This document shows, one piece after another, positions 9,313 through 21,605 of a stretch of 64,000 nt of DNA (position 1 is its first letter; every line of letters begins with the position of its first letter). The notes below the pieces were generated by a model. The model was given only the letters and a program-made list of their open reading frames with translations. It was not told the DNA's origin and searched no databases. The DNA lies in the NCBI GenBank assembly GCA_047967505.1, contig CM106538.1, one strand, 5' to 3'. This DNA is from Dipteris shenzhenensis (lineage: Eukaryota > Polypodiophyta > Polypodiopsida > Gleicheniales). The translations under genes and the position numbers were made by a program.

Positions 9313-10269
9313 TGCAGGATTAAGTGGTGATGGATATGGGGTTTCATAGCGTATGAGTTTGAGGGCTCTACGTAAGGGTGGACGGAAGAGTCGAAAAGTT
9401 GTTGAAGCGCACATATTACAGATTTCCAAAGAGCTTGTTGATTGCCAAAACATCACCTCCTTCAATCACTTCGTCATTAATCAGCTTCTTCCTTTGAAAC
9501 GTCGAGCAATCAATCGTTCTTGCCTCCTTCTAGATTCCTTCCGCCAAAGTTCTGGTCCAGCAAACCACAGTAATCTTGCCGGAAGACAACGCTACCATTG
9601 ACGGCTGCACCAACGGATGTGTCCAGTAGACACTCAGCGTCGTCAAGATCGCAAGAGCACGGGCGTGGAGAAGAAAAGGGCAGATGGGCGTCGCGTGGTT
9701 TGTATGACAGCGCATGGGTGAATCTATAGCCTAGAAAGTCTGGTGACGGTGAATTGCTCTGGTGGCATTGGTTGATCGCAGTGCTTCAGGACTGTCGATG
9801 GTCACGAGCCCAATCGTTGTGGGGTTTTTGGCTCACGCGAATGTAAGGAATGTACGTAGCTACAAGAGTGTCCACTTGTTGATTGACAAAAGGGATGTTT
9901 GGAGTTTGGAGAAGGTCATGGTGAGGAGACTGCAGAGATACACAGAGGTGTAGAGTGACGTCAGTGCATAGGCAGTGGCAGTTTTGACCAGGGAGCTTTC
10001 CAACCTTTCTTGTTAAAAGAGAAGAAAATTCGATTTTGTTGGGATGTCCCTTTTGCAGTTATTTGGTAATTATAGTTAATTTAAATTGCAAAAGTTTCCC
10101 TAGCATAGGAAAGTGAACTGACAATTTGTAGTTTACAGTTTTATAGTTTGCTATATGCTTGTATAGCGGGGGTTTGAAAAGTTACTATATACAGTTGTAA
10201 ATATTATTTTTGAGTTTGTATCATTTGGATAGTAGGTGAGAGAAAAAAAAAAAACACCCATCGACCTAA

Positions 10270-12005
10270 ATGGAAGTTGAAGAAGAAGCTTCTAGGGCGG
10301 ATCCCGTAGAGTCGAGAGTCCGGCCGACCCCGCACGTGTTGCACCCAGCAGGCCATACACTGTCTGGAAGAATTGCATTATTGGAAAATGCTTTGCAACA
10401 GATTTTAGCGCAACAATTACAAGCAAAAGTAGGGCAATTTGAGCTCATAAAAATGGTTCATGGTATGTCTACTAGACCATCTCGTGAAGAGAAGGGTAAA
10501 GCTCCAATGAAGCCTAAATCCAGTGTTCATACGGTCGAGCCTAGGAGGGCTAAGGTGCCTAATAATGCCAATTATAGGCCAGAAAAGTATTCTGGTTGGA
10601 TGTATGACCGTAGTTCCGATATCATAGACCTGGTTACACAAATGGGACGAGGCCTTCGCCATTTGTGAAATCAGGAATGATATGAAGAAAATTCGCGAGG
10701 CCACCCATATGTTTAATGAGGCAGCAAATAGGTGGTGGATAAGACAACAGAAAGATGGAGTGGCATTCACTACTTGGGAGGGGTTTAAATAAGAATTTAG
10801 AAAGCACTTCTTACCTCCTGACGAAGCATCCCGAGCTTGGGATCAGTATCGAAACCTTCGTCAGAGAAATTTATCAGTGGCGGAATACACTGATAAGTTC
10901 AGAGAAAGTGTAATGAAAGTTTACGAACCTCTACATCAGTCAGTCCAAGTAAAAGATTTCATCTTTGAACTGAATGATCGGATCAAGATGGAAGTTCGGG
11001 CTAAGTATGCGAACACGCTAGATGAAGCAATTGCCATAGCCCTGAACTATGAGGATGCCAAAGGGAACATACCAAGTGGGTTTGTGCAGGTTGTGACTCG
11101 GTATGAGTACCCAAAGAAAACGGGGTTTAAGAAGAAGTGGATTAGCAAAGGGAGTGCCTCACAGCCTAGTGGTCAAGCCAAGCAGGCGAAGCCAATTGAG
11201 ACTCCTAAACCAAGTACCACCATTGGAGTGAAAAAAAAAGTAACACCAATGGCAGCTCGGGCTTGGTCGAAGTTAAACCCTAAACCTAGAGCAAAGAGAA
11301 AAAGCAAGGAGAGAAGCCTTGTGTTTTGGATGCCTTCAACCTCATCAGTGGAAAGATTGTCCACAAAATAAAGATCGTCGGATGGCTGAGATGTTGATCT
11401 CAGAATGCGACGTGGAAATGGAGGAAAGTCCCAAAGCAGAACAGATGAAGATTCAACTAGCGGGATCTTCTCAAAGGTCAGTACCTGTTTTGTTATGTAT
11501 GTCTGTTGCTAAGCTAGTAACCAATGCACCTGATAATGTCCTATCAAAGCCCGCAGCAATGGGGTATACAGCCTTTAACAATACGGACCTAATTAAGATG
11601 AAAGGACAAGTAGCCAATCATGATGTCATTGTGTTGTTTGACTCAACGTCAACGCACAATGTAATTAACTCCAAGCTTATAAAGAGGCTAAAATTAAAGA
11701 CTAGTCCATCTGACTATGCATATGCAGTCAGAATGGCAGACGGAAGTTCAACTGAAGTATGGGACCAAAGGGTTACCCAGTTAGAACTTCGATTTCAGGA
11801 CTATACAGAGAAGCTTGATTTTGAAATGACAAAGCTTGCTCACGCAGATATAGCCCTGGGTAAGGCTTGGCATTCTAGGAAGAACCCAACCATAGATTGG
11901 AATCTGTGTGTGTGTCAAAGATACCTCAAGGCCAAGCTTGCAGAACCAAGCACAACGCTGTTGGAGCACTCATTACCCTACTCTCAAATCGAGTGCAATG
12001 CATAG
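10270..12005 (+). pseudogene. Ty3/gypsy gag-protease remnant
   Basis: A broken Gag-Pol start. 10270-10668 is the Gag N-terminus. After a frameshift comes NRWW...WEGFK, an in-frame TAA, EFRKHFLPPD and AEYTDKF (the retrotransposon gag family signature). A zinc knuckle CFGCLQPHQWKDC lies at about 11320, in another frame from 10877-11371. From about 11600 a gypsy retropepsin region follows, but its active site reads DSTSTHN where the family has D(S/T)G, so the catalytic glycine is lost. IALGKAW...NPTIDW marks the end of the protease. Reverse transcriptase, RNase H and integrase are absent. The element is truncated and dead. Confidence 0.8.
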
Positions 12006-12254
12006 ATGATGTCTAGCCAGATGTCGACTAGGGTGGCTGCAAAGATCATAAAGCTGGCCGATGCACCTTGCAACCCAAATACACCAAACTATGACAGTTG
12101 TATCAGAGATTGTCCTACACACGTGGAATTCCAATGAGATGATGTGGCAAGGTCACTTGCACACATGGTAGATAAGTGATATTGACTTTGGTAGGTAGAA
12201 ACATATAGCACGTCAATCTGTTGGTTTGTGCACATGTACATGGTGAATTCTCTC

Positions 12255-12509
12255 TGTAGGCCATCTTCTCTCGGTTCTAGTAATGCCCTATGGGCCATGG
12301 TATGTGCCTTGTAGGCATAGTTATAGGCACTTAGTATTTTAGTGCCTTTTATGCCACATAGGACATTTAGTCCTATGTGACACCTAGGACACTTAGTCCT
12401 AGGGTCTAGCTTCAAGTACTATGTACTTTTCATTTTATTATAATCTAGTTGACGTGACGGCTTATTTCCCTCGACTCCTATACTTGCTCTTTTGCACATC
12501 GCCCCTACA
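12255..12509 (+). repeat. 5' LTR of copia-2
   Basis: TGTAGGCC...CCCTACA, clearly related to the copia-1 LTR (both share GCCATGGTATGTGCCTTGTA) but with several small indels. No 3' partner is found. Confidence 0.85.
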
Positions 12510-12510
12510 G

Positions 12511-12524
12511 TGGTATCAGAGCCC
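12511..12524 (+). other. Primer-binding site, initiator tRNA-Met
   Basis: TGGTATCAGAGCCC, one base after the LTR. Confidence 0.93.
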
Positions 12525-12589
12525 AGCAGGTTGAACCTGCTTCCTGTCCCCGGACCTTCATTCCTCCCTATGCCCCCTTCCATACAGTC

Positions 12590-12970
12590 CGTACAACTGT
12601 ACAGACTGTCGTACAAATACATACGGATCCCACATCAGATCCCGTACGTCTTCTACTAGCTGCCCGTTTGATCCGTATGTACCTGCGTAGTACCTGCTCC
12701 GTACGTTGTACCTGTGCCGTGCATTGTACTTGTTCCGTACAAGTGTATTTGCAAAGTACCTGCTCCGTACAATCATTACTGCGATGTACATGCGTCGTAC
12801 AAAGGTACCTGCGCCGTACCTATGTTGTACAGCTGTACATGCAGAGCAGCTGTTCCGTACAAGATACCCACTTCTACAGTGGTATTCTGTACATTGATAT
12901 TCCGTATAGGTATACCTGCAGTGCTTACCGTACAGCTTGTACCTACTCCAGGTGTTCCGTACAGTTTCAC
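12590..12970 (+). repeat. GTAC-core array in copia-2 leader
   Basis: By eye about 23 GTAC cores in 380 bases, again mostly CCGTACAA and TGTACCTG forms. Order and spacing differ from copia-1. Confidence 0.85.
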
Positions 12971-13560
12971 ACGTGCGAAACTGTCTTCAGGTTCTGTACT
13001 TGCTTTGGCATTGGCTATGAACCAGGTACTTGGTTCTTGCTTGCTACACCTTTTCTGGATCTCACTGCAGTCATCTATAGATATTTGCAGTGTTGGGGCT
13101 TTCAGTTCTTTTCACCTCCTTTGGTTGCAATTTCTTGCAAGAACATTGGAGTTTTGGGATTTGGTCTTCAATTTCTTGTCTAGATTGCAGTCCATTGGGT
13201 CAAATTGCAGGACATTGAGTCACATTTGCAGGACATTGGGTTAGATTGCAATACATTGGGTCACATTTGCAAAAATCTCAGCAAAATTTGGGCCTTTTCT
13301 GTATTTGCCCTCTTTTTGGCCTATTTGCCCTCATTAAATTTGGGGCTTTTGCCAAATTTGCTGTTTTTTGCAATGAACATTGCTTGACACAGTCACAATT
13401 TGGGTCAAATTTGCGTTTGCCCTTTGATTTGGGCTGGAAATTTGCAGAACATTTACTTGCAGACATTTGCTGTCATTTTTGGACAGCCAGCTCTTTGCAG
13501 TGATAGCCTTGAGGCTATTTGTGTTTTCAGGTCTCTTCTTTTCAGAGTATCCCATTTGCA

Positions 13561-16152
13561 CTGGCTGGCAACAATCATGATCTATTTGGCATTCTTCATG
13601 AAGATGATAAGTTGGATGGCACCAACTATCCAATGTGGTCTTATCTCATGAAACATATTCTTGTTGCAAGGCATTTTTGGAATATTGTTTATGGGATTGA
13701 TCTAAGGCCAGCCAATGCTACAATGGCTGCCCCTATTGCTGGTCCCTCTGCAGAGGGTACTCCTGCTGATGCCTTATCCTCTAGCACCCCTGCTACTGCT
13801 CCTCCAACTCAAGAACAATCAAGATGGGATGCAAGAGATGCAAATGCACATTCCTGTATTGCTTTATCATGCAAGAGAATCATTATTCCACACATCCGGT
13901 CTGCAAAGGACAGCAAAGGATGCTTGGGACAAATTGGCTTCTCTTTATCAGATTCGCAATGAGGCATGTGTTGCATATTTAAGAAGGCAATTGCAGGAAG
14001 TCAGTATGAATGAAGGTGACTCTATGGATGCATACTTGACAAAGGTCAAGGAACTCATGGAACAACTTGCCAATATTGATGAGGTGGTGCCAAATTCTCA
14101 GCTTGTCAGTACCACATTGAATGGACTGCCAGATACATATCAAGGGTTTGCTACAACCCTTCGATTAGTGGCCATGGGTAATCCAGACCACTACTCTTTT
14201 GATCAGCTAGTCACTTTGCTTTTGAAGGAAGAGCAAAGTCGAGCTAATAGACAAGCTATTATTCCTGATCATTCATTTGCAAACAGCAGACAGGAAGAGG
14301 CAAGGCTTCCAAGCCTATGGGCAAGCCTAAATATGGGCCTAACAGTGGCAATCCCTCCAATGCATCTAAAAATACAGCAGATAAGTCAAAGAAGAAAAGA
14401 TGCAACTATTGTCGCAAGCCTCGGCATGAAATTTCAGAATGCAGGAAGTGCATTGCTTCACACGCAATTGAATCCCACGAGCCAACAGATGCCTCACATG
14501 CACATGCTCTCCAGGATGATTGGGCATGGCCTGTCCATTGCTCCTTTTATCCCTCCCAAGTTGATGCATTGTTTACTGCTAATGATGCTCAGTCTTGGTA
14601 TTTTGATAGTGGTGCTTCCAAGCACATCACATCTTGCAGACAGTTGTTTCATTCCTTAGCTAATGCACCTCGTGGGGGAACTGTCACATGTGCTCACAAT
14701 GCCTCCTGTGCTGTAAAGGGAATTGGAGATGCGCAGCTCACATCCATTTCAAGCCATCCTATCACTCTGACTAATGTTCTTTTCGTGCCTGGAATAGAAG
14801 TCAACTTGATTTCAATTTCAGCAATTGCCACTTCAGGTTTCAATGTGATTTTTGATGGATACAGATGCCTAGTATATGATCTTCATGATGACAATGCCAT
14901 AGTTCTCACTGGCACTTTGAAAAAGGGGCTTTATCACCTTGATGATCACTCAGCTGCACTCTCTATTGAAGCATTTGCTATTTCAGATTCACAGCTTGCT
15001 GAAACTCATCTTTGGCATGAGAGAATGGGTCATCTCAATTATAGAGCTCTTGCCAAGTTACATTCACAGGACATGGCAAATGATGTACCTCAAATTCACA
15101 CAGTTTCCAAACATGTGTGTGAGGGTTGTCTTTTGGGTAAGATGCATTGGTTTCCTTTTCAAAAGAATTGTCCAAAACTCTCACAAAGGAAATTGCAGCT
15201 AGTGCACAGTGATGTCTATGGCCCAATGAGGACAAATGCCATTGGGGGGTACAAATATTTCATGACTCTCATTGATGACTTCACAAGATATTGCTGGGTA
15301 TATGCTTTAAAAGCCAAATCTGAAGTGTTCTCATGCTTTCAGAGGTGGCTGAATATGGTTGAGAATGAATCAGGATGCAAGCTTGTCACCCTCAACACAG
15401 ATAGGGGGGGAGAGTATATGTCAAAGGAGTTTGATGCATTTTTGTCTTCACGGGGCATTGTTCACTCATGCACTACTCCTTACACTCCTCAGCATAATCC
15501 TGTTCCTGAAAGGAAGAACAGGTCCACTATGGAGATGGCCAGATGCATGCTTAAGGCCAAGTCCTTGCCCAATAAATTTTGGCTTGATGCGGTGATGTGT
15601 GCCAACTATGTGCTGAATAGATCACCTACAAGGGCATTGAAGACTATTACACCTTATGAAGCATGGAAAGGCAGGAAGCCTTCACTTTCACACATGAGAG
15701 TTTTTGGGTCTCTTGCATATGTTCATGTACCATCTCAGCTGAGACATAAGCTTGATGACAAGGCAATCAAATGCATATTTATTGGTTACAACCAGGAGAG
15801 CAGAGGGTATAGGTTATACCAACCAAATACTGGGAAGATTATTGTCAGTAGAGATGTAATCTTTGCTGAACATTCGGCTTCTCCTCTTGTGGACTGCAAA
15901 GCTAAGCCAGAAGTTGACATGTTTGATGCCTTTGACTCTTGGTTACCTCTGCCTTCCTCGAAGGGGGACTTTGACCAGCAACATGAGCCTCCTGCAAGCC
16001 CTCCAACAAGCAATGATCAGCCAGTATCCCATGCTGATTTGCAGGTTTCTCTTCCAGCACAAGATGATCCCACTATTCATGATGTTAGATATGCTCAATG
16101 CCCCACCCTCTTGGTAACCACCAGTGGCGACGGTATAGGGAATATTCCCTGA
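13561..16152 (+). pseudogene. Copia-2 gag-protease-integrase
   Basis: The frame aligns with copia-1 from LAGNNHDLFG, where the start ATG has become CTG (13561). A +1 change near 13902 and another frameshift near 14290 break gag. From 14317 a 611-codon frame is open. It holds the zinc knuckle CNYCRKPRHEISEC (residues 30-43), protease WYFDSGASKH (DSG at 14604) and the pre-integrase HxxxH...CxxC part around LWHERMGHL...CEGCLLGK. The integrase core has all three catalytic acids (HSDVYG, NTDRGGEY and the E of PERKNR). The copia integrase C-terminal region ends in VSRDVIF. About 40 codons later the sequence turns into copia-3. Confidence 0.85.
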
Positions 16153-16165
16153 ATATTCCATGGAC

Positions 16166-16243
16166 GACTAGTCGGTTCCACCGACTAGGTTGACTGGTCG
16201 GCTCCACCGACTAGGTCGACTAGTCGACTCCACCAACTACGTT
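16166..16243 (+). repeat. Three tandem 26-bp repeats in U3
   Basis: Units start at 16166, 16192 and 16218, each GACTxGTCGxxTCCACCxACTA plus a short spacer. Each carries a near-palindrome CGACTAGTCG. They lie about 25 bp before the TATA box, so they may act as an enhancer. Confidence 0.85.
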
Positions 16244-16266
16244 GATCCAACTACCGCCCTCATAGC

Positions 16267-16274
16267 TATAAAGA
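16267..16274 (+). promoter_or_regulatory. TATA box of copia-3 LTR
   Basis: TATAAAGA lies inside the probable LTR, downstream of the 26-bp repeats and about 250 bp before the primer site. Confidence 0.6.
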
Positions 16275-16518
16275 GGCGACCTCCCCAGTCCATTGTATTA
16301 GATCAATTCAAATCAGATCATCAGATCTTCTAGCTAGTAGCTCTTCACCTAGTATCTATCTAGATCACCATCTAAGCTCCACTGTGGGAGCGCACGGGTG
16401 GACGGAGCCATCATCTGTACTACATCAGTATTGAAGGAAAAGTTTGTTCCTCTCCAGTTTGCTGTGTACTCTCTATTCTTTGTTCGGTTTCTGTTCCGTT
16501 GCGCCGTGTAATTTAACA

Positions 16519-16532
16519 TGGTATCAGAGCCC
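16519..16532 (+). other. Primer-binding site, initiator tRNA-Met
   Basis: TGGTATCAGAGCCC abuts the LTR end. Confidence 0.93.
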
Positions 16533-16689
16533 AAGCGGCTCTAAGGATCGAAGAATAGAAGAGAGGCGAGGGCTTCAACAACATACGAAGTGATAGCAAC
16601 AGGAAGTGGCTCAACAGGAAGCAGCTCAGCTGCTGCTGCACCAACAATCCATGCGTTGAGGATTCGCCCACCAACCTTCACTGAAGGCA

Positions 16690-19600
16690 AGCTAGATGGT
16701 ATGAACTACACTCTGTGAAAGTTTAAAATTACTGCTATTTTGCATTCATACGAGCTTTTGGAGACAGTACTGAGGACTGACCCACAACCACAAGGAACCC
16801 CCGACCCAGCAAATCCGGGGAGTATGATACCTCCTAATGCCGACCTTCTATGAGCTTGGAAACACAGGAATGCAGATGCTCTGTGTGCCCTGGTTACAAG
16901 TACTACAGATAGTGTTTTGACCTTGATTCAGCATACATCTAAGGGAACTGTGGCCTGGAACATATTGAAGAGTCAGTATGAGACCCGGAATCAGACAAGG
17001 ATCCAGAACCTGGAGAATTAGCTCGCAGCTGAGAAGTTTAATGAAGGAGAGACAGCGAAGGCGTTCATAACCCGAATCAAAACTCTACGTGACTAGATGG
17101 CTAGCGTTGGGATACAAAAGACTAGCGAAGAGCTAGCTCGGCGGTGTCTCCGGGTATGTCCACCAAGGTTTGATGGACTGGTAACAGTGCTTAACACTCA
17201 GGTGAGACCCCAACCATTGTCATTTGAGGAGTTCTGTGCTTTACTTATGGAGGAGGAATTGAGGCTTAAAGCTCGAGATGGAGGCGGCAATGGGGCTGCT
17301 GCATTCTCTGCCACTGCGAAAGGCAAAGGTGGTTCCTCCACCAAAGGTGAGTCCTCTACTAGTGGTGACAAAAAGAAGAAGGGCGGCAAGAAGAAGTTTC
17401 AAGGAGAATGCTTATACTGCAAGAAGAAGCTTGCAAATTGCCAGGTCAAGAAAGCAGATGAAAAGAATGGTACCCTGAAGAAGACAGATAAGGGGAAAGA
17501 GACAGCTAACATAGCGGAAGCAAGATTGGATCTATTTCTGGCCATTGAGGAAGAGTGTTTCTCAGTTCAAGAAGCTTCAACCACTGATTCATGGGTGTTG
17601 GAGAGTGGTGCCTCCCGTCACATGACCTGCAAGAAGGGTCTATATTGTTCCATGCAGCCTCTACAAGAACCCATCACTGTGACGGTTGGTAATAACGCAA
17701 AATGCCCTATTGAGGGTACAGGCACGGTTTCATTTGTTTCTGTAAATAGAGATGTTAAGAAACTATCTAATGTGTTGTATGTTCCACAAATCAAAGAAAT
17801 TTTCTATCAGTTGCTTCCATAACTGACCTTGACCATGAGGTGAGGTTCAATAAGACAGGAGTAAAAATTCTGGATAGTGCAGGCAATCTTGTTAGCATAG
17901 GAGTAAGGAGGAACAACCTGTATGAGCTAAGTGCTCTTACAGCCACCACTGGAGTGGGCACAAGCAGACTTTGGCATGAAAGATTCGGCCACATCGGATT
18001 TGCAGTGCTGAAGGAGATGCAAAAGCAAGGTATGGATGCTCACTTACCTGCAGTCGCAGAAATCAAAGAACCGTGTGAAGCTTGCATGATGGGCAAGCAA
18101 CAGAGAAAGGCATTCCCACAAGAAAGCAAGAATAGAGCAAACGCTCCTCTAGAGTTGGTGCATGTTGACTTGAGCGGTAAGATGCCTACACAAGCCTTGG
18201 GGGGATCGTCCTATTTTTTATTGATTGTCGACGACTATAGTAGGAAGATGTGGGTGTACTTTCTTCGCGAAAAGACTCAAGCTTTTGGTAAATTTAAAGA
18301 ATGGCTACAGCTTGTTGAAAATGAAACAGGGAGAAAAGTGAAGAAAATCAAATCGAATGGTGGTGGTGAGTTTATTTCTACAGAGTTTGGCGATTTTTGC
18401 AAGAGCAAAGAGATCAAGCGACAAACGACGACACCACATATATCTCAGCAAAATTCGGTTGTTGAACGCCGAATGCGGACCACCATGGAGATGGGGAGGT
18501 GTATGTTGAAAGGTGCTGGACTGCCGAACCACTTTTGGACTGAGGCTGTCAATACTGCGGTTTACATCCTTAATCGCAGCTATACAAAGACACTCAAAGG
18601 TAAAACACCACATCAGGCTTACAGCGGTAAGAAGCCATCTGTCTCCCACTTCAGAACGTTTGGGTGTGAATGCTATGCGCATGCACCAGACAAAGAGAGA
18701 AACAAGCTACAACCAAACAGCACCAAATGTATCTTCTTAGGCTGTTGTGATGAGAAGAAAGCCTATAAGTTGTCTGACCAAGAGGCAAAGAAGATCATAG
18801 CGAGCCGCGATGTGGTGTTCAGGGAGCAGCCACATGCAGTGGAGGTAGAGAAAAGCTCTTCCACTTTATCATCAAGCGAGGAGGTAATTCACTATGGACC
18901 TGTCCCAAGAGCTATAAAGGAGAAGGAAATATCAGATGATGAAGGTATAAGTCACCAACCTGTTGTTACACCACCGGAAAAGCCGCGATGGGTAAGGCAG
19001 CTCTATGACCATAATAATCAGATGCCTATGTCTGTTGAGCAGCATGCAGATGGACCAAGGCAGTCTCAGAGAATCGAGGAGCACAGGAGGGCTTCTGCTC
19101 ACATAGTCAATATGGTCTTGATGGCTGAGATTATTGCAGAAGAAGCCTGCGAGTTTGGAGGAAGCACTTGCAGACCGAGATTGGAAAAACCCTATGCAAG
19201 TAGAATAGGACAGCATCATGAAGAATGAAACTTGGGAGATCGTAGATCGACCACCTAACAAAAAGGTTATTGACACCAAGTGGGTTTGGAAGGTAAAGTA
19301 CAAGGCCGATGGGACTTTGGAAAAGTACAAAGCCAGATTGGTTGCACAAGAAGGATTTTTGCAGGTTGAAGGGTTTGATTTTCAGGAATCTTTCACTCCG
19401 ACTGCCAGAATGACCACTATTTGCACAATACTATCGGTGGCTGCTCATAAAAAGTGGCAAGTTTATCAAATGGATGTTAAATCAGCATTCTTGAATGGTG
19501 ACCTCAAGGAGGAGGTGTACGTGGCTCAGCCACCTGGGTTTGAGGCCCCCCATTCTGAGAACAAGGTACGTAAGCTGAAGAAGGCTCTATACGGGCTGAA

Positions 19601-20680
19601 ATAGGCCCCAAGAGCATGACAAATTCTTTCATAAATTAAACTTCAAAAGATGTGCCTCAGATGCTAACTTGTATGTGTACAAAAAAGGTGGAAAATCTGC
19701 TATTATTGTTCTATATGTGGATGATCTCCTTACTACAGGTGACTATGAAGACATGATCCAGCAGACAAGAAAGGCGTTGAGCACTGAGTTTGAGATGACA
19801 GACTTAGGCTTGATGCACTACTGTTTGGGGATTGAAGTATGTTAAGAGCCAAGCAAGATCTTCATCTCTCAACAGAAATATGCAAGGGAGATCTTGAAGG
19901 CATTTGGTATGTTCGAGTGCAAGGAGATAGCTACACCTATGGAGGTAAATGCAAGGTTGTCTATGGAGGATGCCTCACCACCAGGAGACATCAGGAGGTA
20001 CAGGAAGTTGGTATGCAGTCTCATCTATCTGTGCAACACCAAACCAAACATCAGTTTTGCTGTTGGCGTTTCGAGCAGGTTCTCCAATAAGCCCCGGGAG
20101 AATCATTGGAATGCAGGGATGCGGATGCTCAGGTATGTGAAGGGCACTCTTGATTATGGCATCACCTATGGTACAGACACTTCCTTGGCTGGTCATTGTG
20201 ACTCAAATTGGGCTGGAGATGTTGATTCCAGGAAATCAGTTTCTGGATATTGTTTCTCTTTAGGTTTAGGTATCTTCTCTTGGATCAGTAAGAAACAACC
20301 AACAGTGGCATTGTCTTCCACCGAGGCTGAGTACAAGGCAGCATGTTTTGCTGCATGTGAACTTTGAAGCAGTGTGGCTGAGGAGGATCTTATGGCACAT
20401 GGGAGTGCAAGAGGATGAGGCAACTGTGCTGAGGTGCGACAATCAAAGTTGCATGGCCATTGCTAAAAATCCAGTGTTTCATGCGCGCACAAAACATATA
20501 GAGATTCAGTATCACTACGTGTGTGATTTGATCGAGGACGGGATAGTGGAATTGGTCTACTGTCCAACAGAGCAAAATGGAGCAGATATCTTCACCAAGG
20601 CACTCGGGAAGGATCAGCTTCACGGTCATCTTCAGAGACTCGGCATTGGGCCGAGAAGGGCACATCGCCTCTACATTCTC
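16690..20680 (+). pseudogene. Copia-3 gag-pol
   Basis: Gag starts near KLDGMNYTL and runs with in-frame stops at 16716, 16851, 17019 and 17094. The protease motif is VLESGASRHM (usual first residue D, here E). From 17840 come the pre-integrase and integrase: HVDLSG keeps the first Asp, but the second motif reads KSNGGGEF, so the catalytic Asp is Asn. The Glu in VVERRMR is kept. Reverse transcriptase starts near 19218 with stops at 19602, 19617 and 19843, and the YVDD box is at 19714-19725. RNase H runs from about 20190 with a frameshift near 20355 and ends FTKALG. The listed stops each fit one C-to-T or G-to-A change. The element is inactive. Confidence 0.88.
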
Positions 20681-20690
20681 AACCTTTATT

Positions 20691-21383
20691 GCTGTGGTTA
20701 CGGTGAACGGTGTTGTCCATCAATGGCTTATACGATTGTAGCATGTCAATGTACATGGTCAGTCTCACCTCATGGAAATGAATATATGATTGAGAAGGTT
20801 GGATTCAACACTTATGGTAAACCCAAACTCAGTTTTAATTATTGTACAACATAACTTCAATCCATCCCTTGGGTTGTAGATTATAATTTATGTGAAATCT
20901 ATACGTAAGAAGTTTACAGACCAAAGTTACATCAATGGTAGTGTTTTTTCCTATAGACCCTAAGGCCAACACCTTGAGGTTCTTTGTAGTAAGGTCATAG
21001 AATGATAACTGAGAGCTCAGGAGATTTGAAGTAGAATTTAACATTGCCACTTGCTTGGAAGTAATATATTTCTTCCCACTAGTGCTTGGCAACTAACAAA
21101 GGAAAAACATGAATTCCATTGACATGTATGCTACTACAGAATCACTCATAACTTAAATCGTTGTTGCAAGTGAAAAAGGAAAACGGCGGTACTTTCATGA
21201 TGGTTTTCTATAGTCAGCCAAAATGTTCTCGATTTTCTCGGTAACCATTGGTTCAACAATACTTGCTATTGTTTCAAGGCAAACCAACCTTCCCCAAACA
21301 TTGAACATAAATAGTAATAAGAACCTTTAAAAACACAAAGGAGAGAGTACAACAATTCAAACCTTAATGGAGAGAACGCTTAC
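20691..21383 (-). other. Intron sequence after WASHC4 exon 5
   Basis: The stretch is not recognised as transposon. The minus strand has GTAAGC at 21383, the splice donor of the exon above. I found no further WASHC4-like exon here, so the next one lies beyond copia-3 or outside the window. Confidence 0.55.
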
Positions 21384-21605
21384 CTTCCAGAATCTATGCT
21401 CCTTTACTAAGCGTGACTTTATATGGTCATCATACAGAAATTGTGAGAAGACCAAAAGCTTCTGTGCAAGAAATTGATATACGAAATTTACAGTGGTACT
21501 CATAATGCCCGTGCCATGAGTGCGAATAGAATTCGCAACATGTTTCACACTAATAGTGTTGAGGTACTTCCTTTCACGTACATTTGTGACTCGTTCAAAA
21601 AAAAC
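21384..21605 (-). CDS. WASHC4: WASHC4/SWIP homologue, exon 5 of visible set
   Basis: A 222-bp exon of 74 codons, phase 0 at both ends. The acceptor is TTGTATTTCAG and the donor AAG/GTAAGC. The peptide contains [41 protein letters not shown] and KEHRFW. This block is among the most conserved parts of WASHC4 (SWIP, KIAA1033) in animals and amoebae as I recall them. WASHC4 belongs to the five-subunit WASH complex (with WASH1, FAM21, CCDC53 and strumpellin), which activates Arp2/3 on endosomes. The preceding exon is 30.3 kb away, and the two peptides join in the order the family requires (YNLNTQ then VFFERV). No stop or frameshift in this exon. Confidence 0.88.

Larger units (their letters stand above)
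12255..16111 (+). mobile_element. Copia-2, 3'-truncated LTR retrotransposon
   Basis: Autonomous-type relative of copia-1. It has the 5' LTR (12255-12509), a primer site, a GTAC-rich leader, the T-rich leader module, then gag, protease and integrase. It is cut off shortly after the integrase, where copia-3 begins. Reverse transcriptase, RNase H and 3' LTR are missing from the window. The gag region is close enough to copia-1 at DNA level to call them one family. Confidence 0.85.
16112..16518 (+). repeat. Probable 5' LTR of copia-3
   Basis: The right limit AACA at 16518 is set by the primer site. The left limit is a guess. It contains a 26-bp triplication, a TATA box and C/T-rich sequence downstream, as expected for U3-R-U5. 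Confidence 0.5.
16112..20690 (+). mobile_element. Copia-3, decayed LTR retrotransposon
   Basis: A second copia lineage, distinct from copia-1, -2 and -4. It has a probable 5' LTR, a primer site, and gag through RNase H in order, but no recognisable 3' LTR. The left limit is estimated from a TG at 16112 near the end of copia-2 homology. The right limit is set just after RNase H. It lies in the intron downstream of the WASHC4-like exon at 21384. Confidence 0.75.

Noticed and set aside
9353-9953. Short plus- and minus-strand frames before gypsy-1 gag
   Set aside because: No motif or composition signal. More likely non-coding leader.
12104-12120. TTGTATCAGAGATT as a primer-binding site
   Set aside because: Too many mismatches to tRNA-Met, and no LTR end or gag start at the right distance.
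20835-21092. 85-codon minus-strand frame as the next WASHC4 exon
   Set aside because: The peptide shows none of the residues expected after the KEHRFW block, and no good acceptor precedes it in phase.
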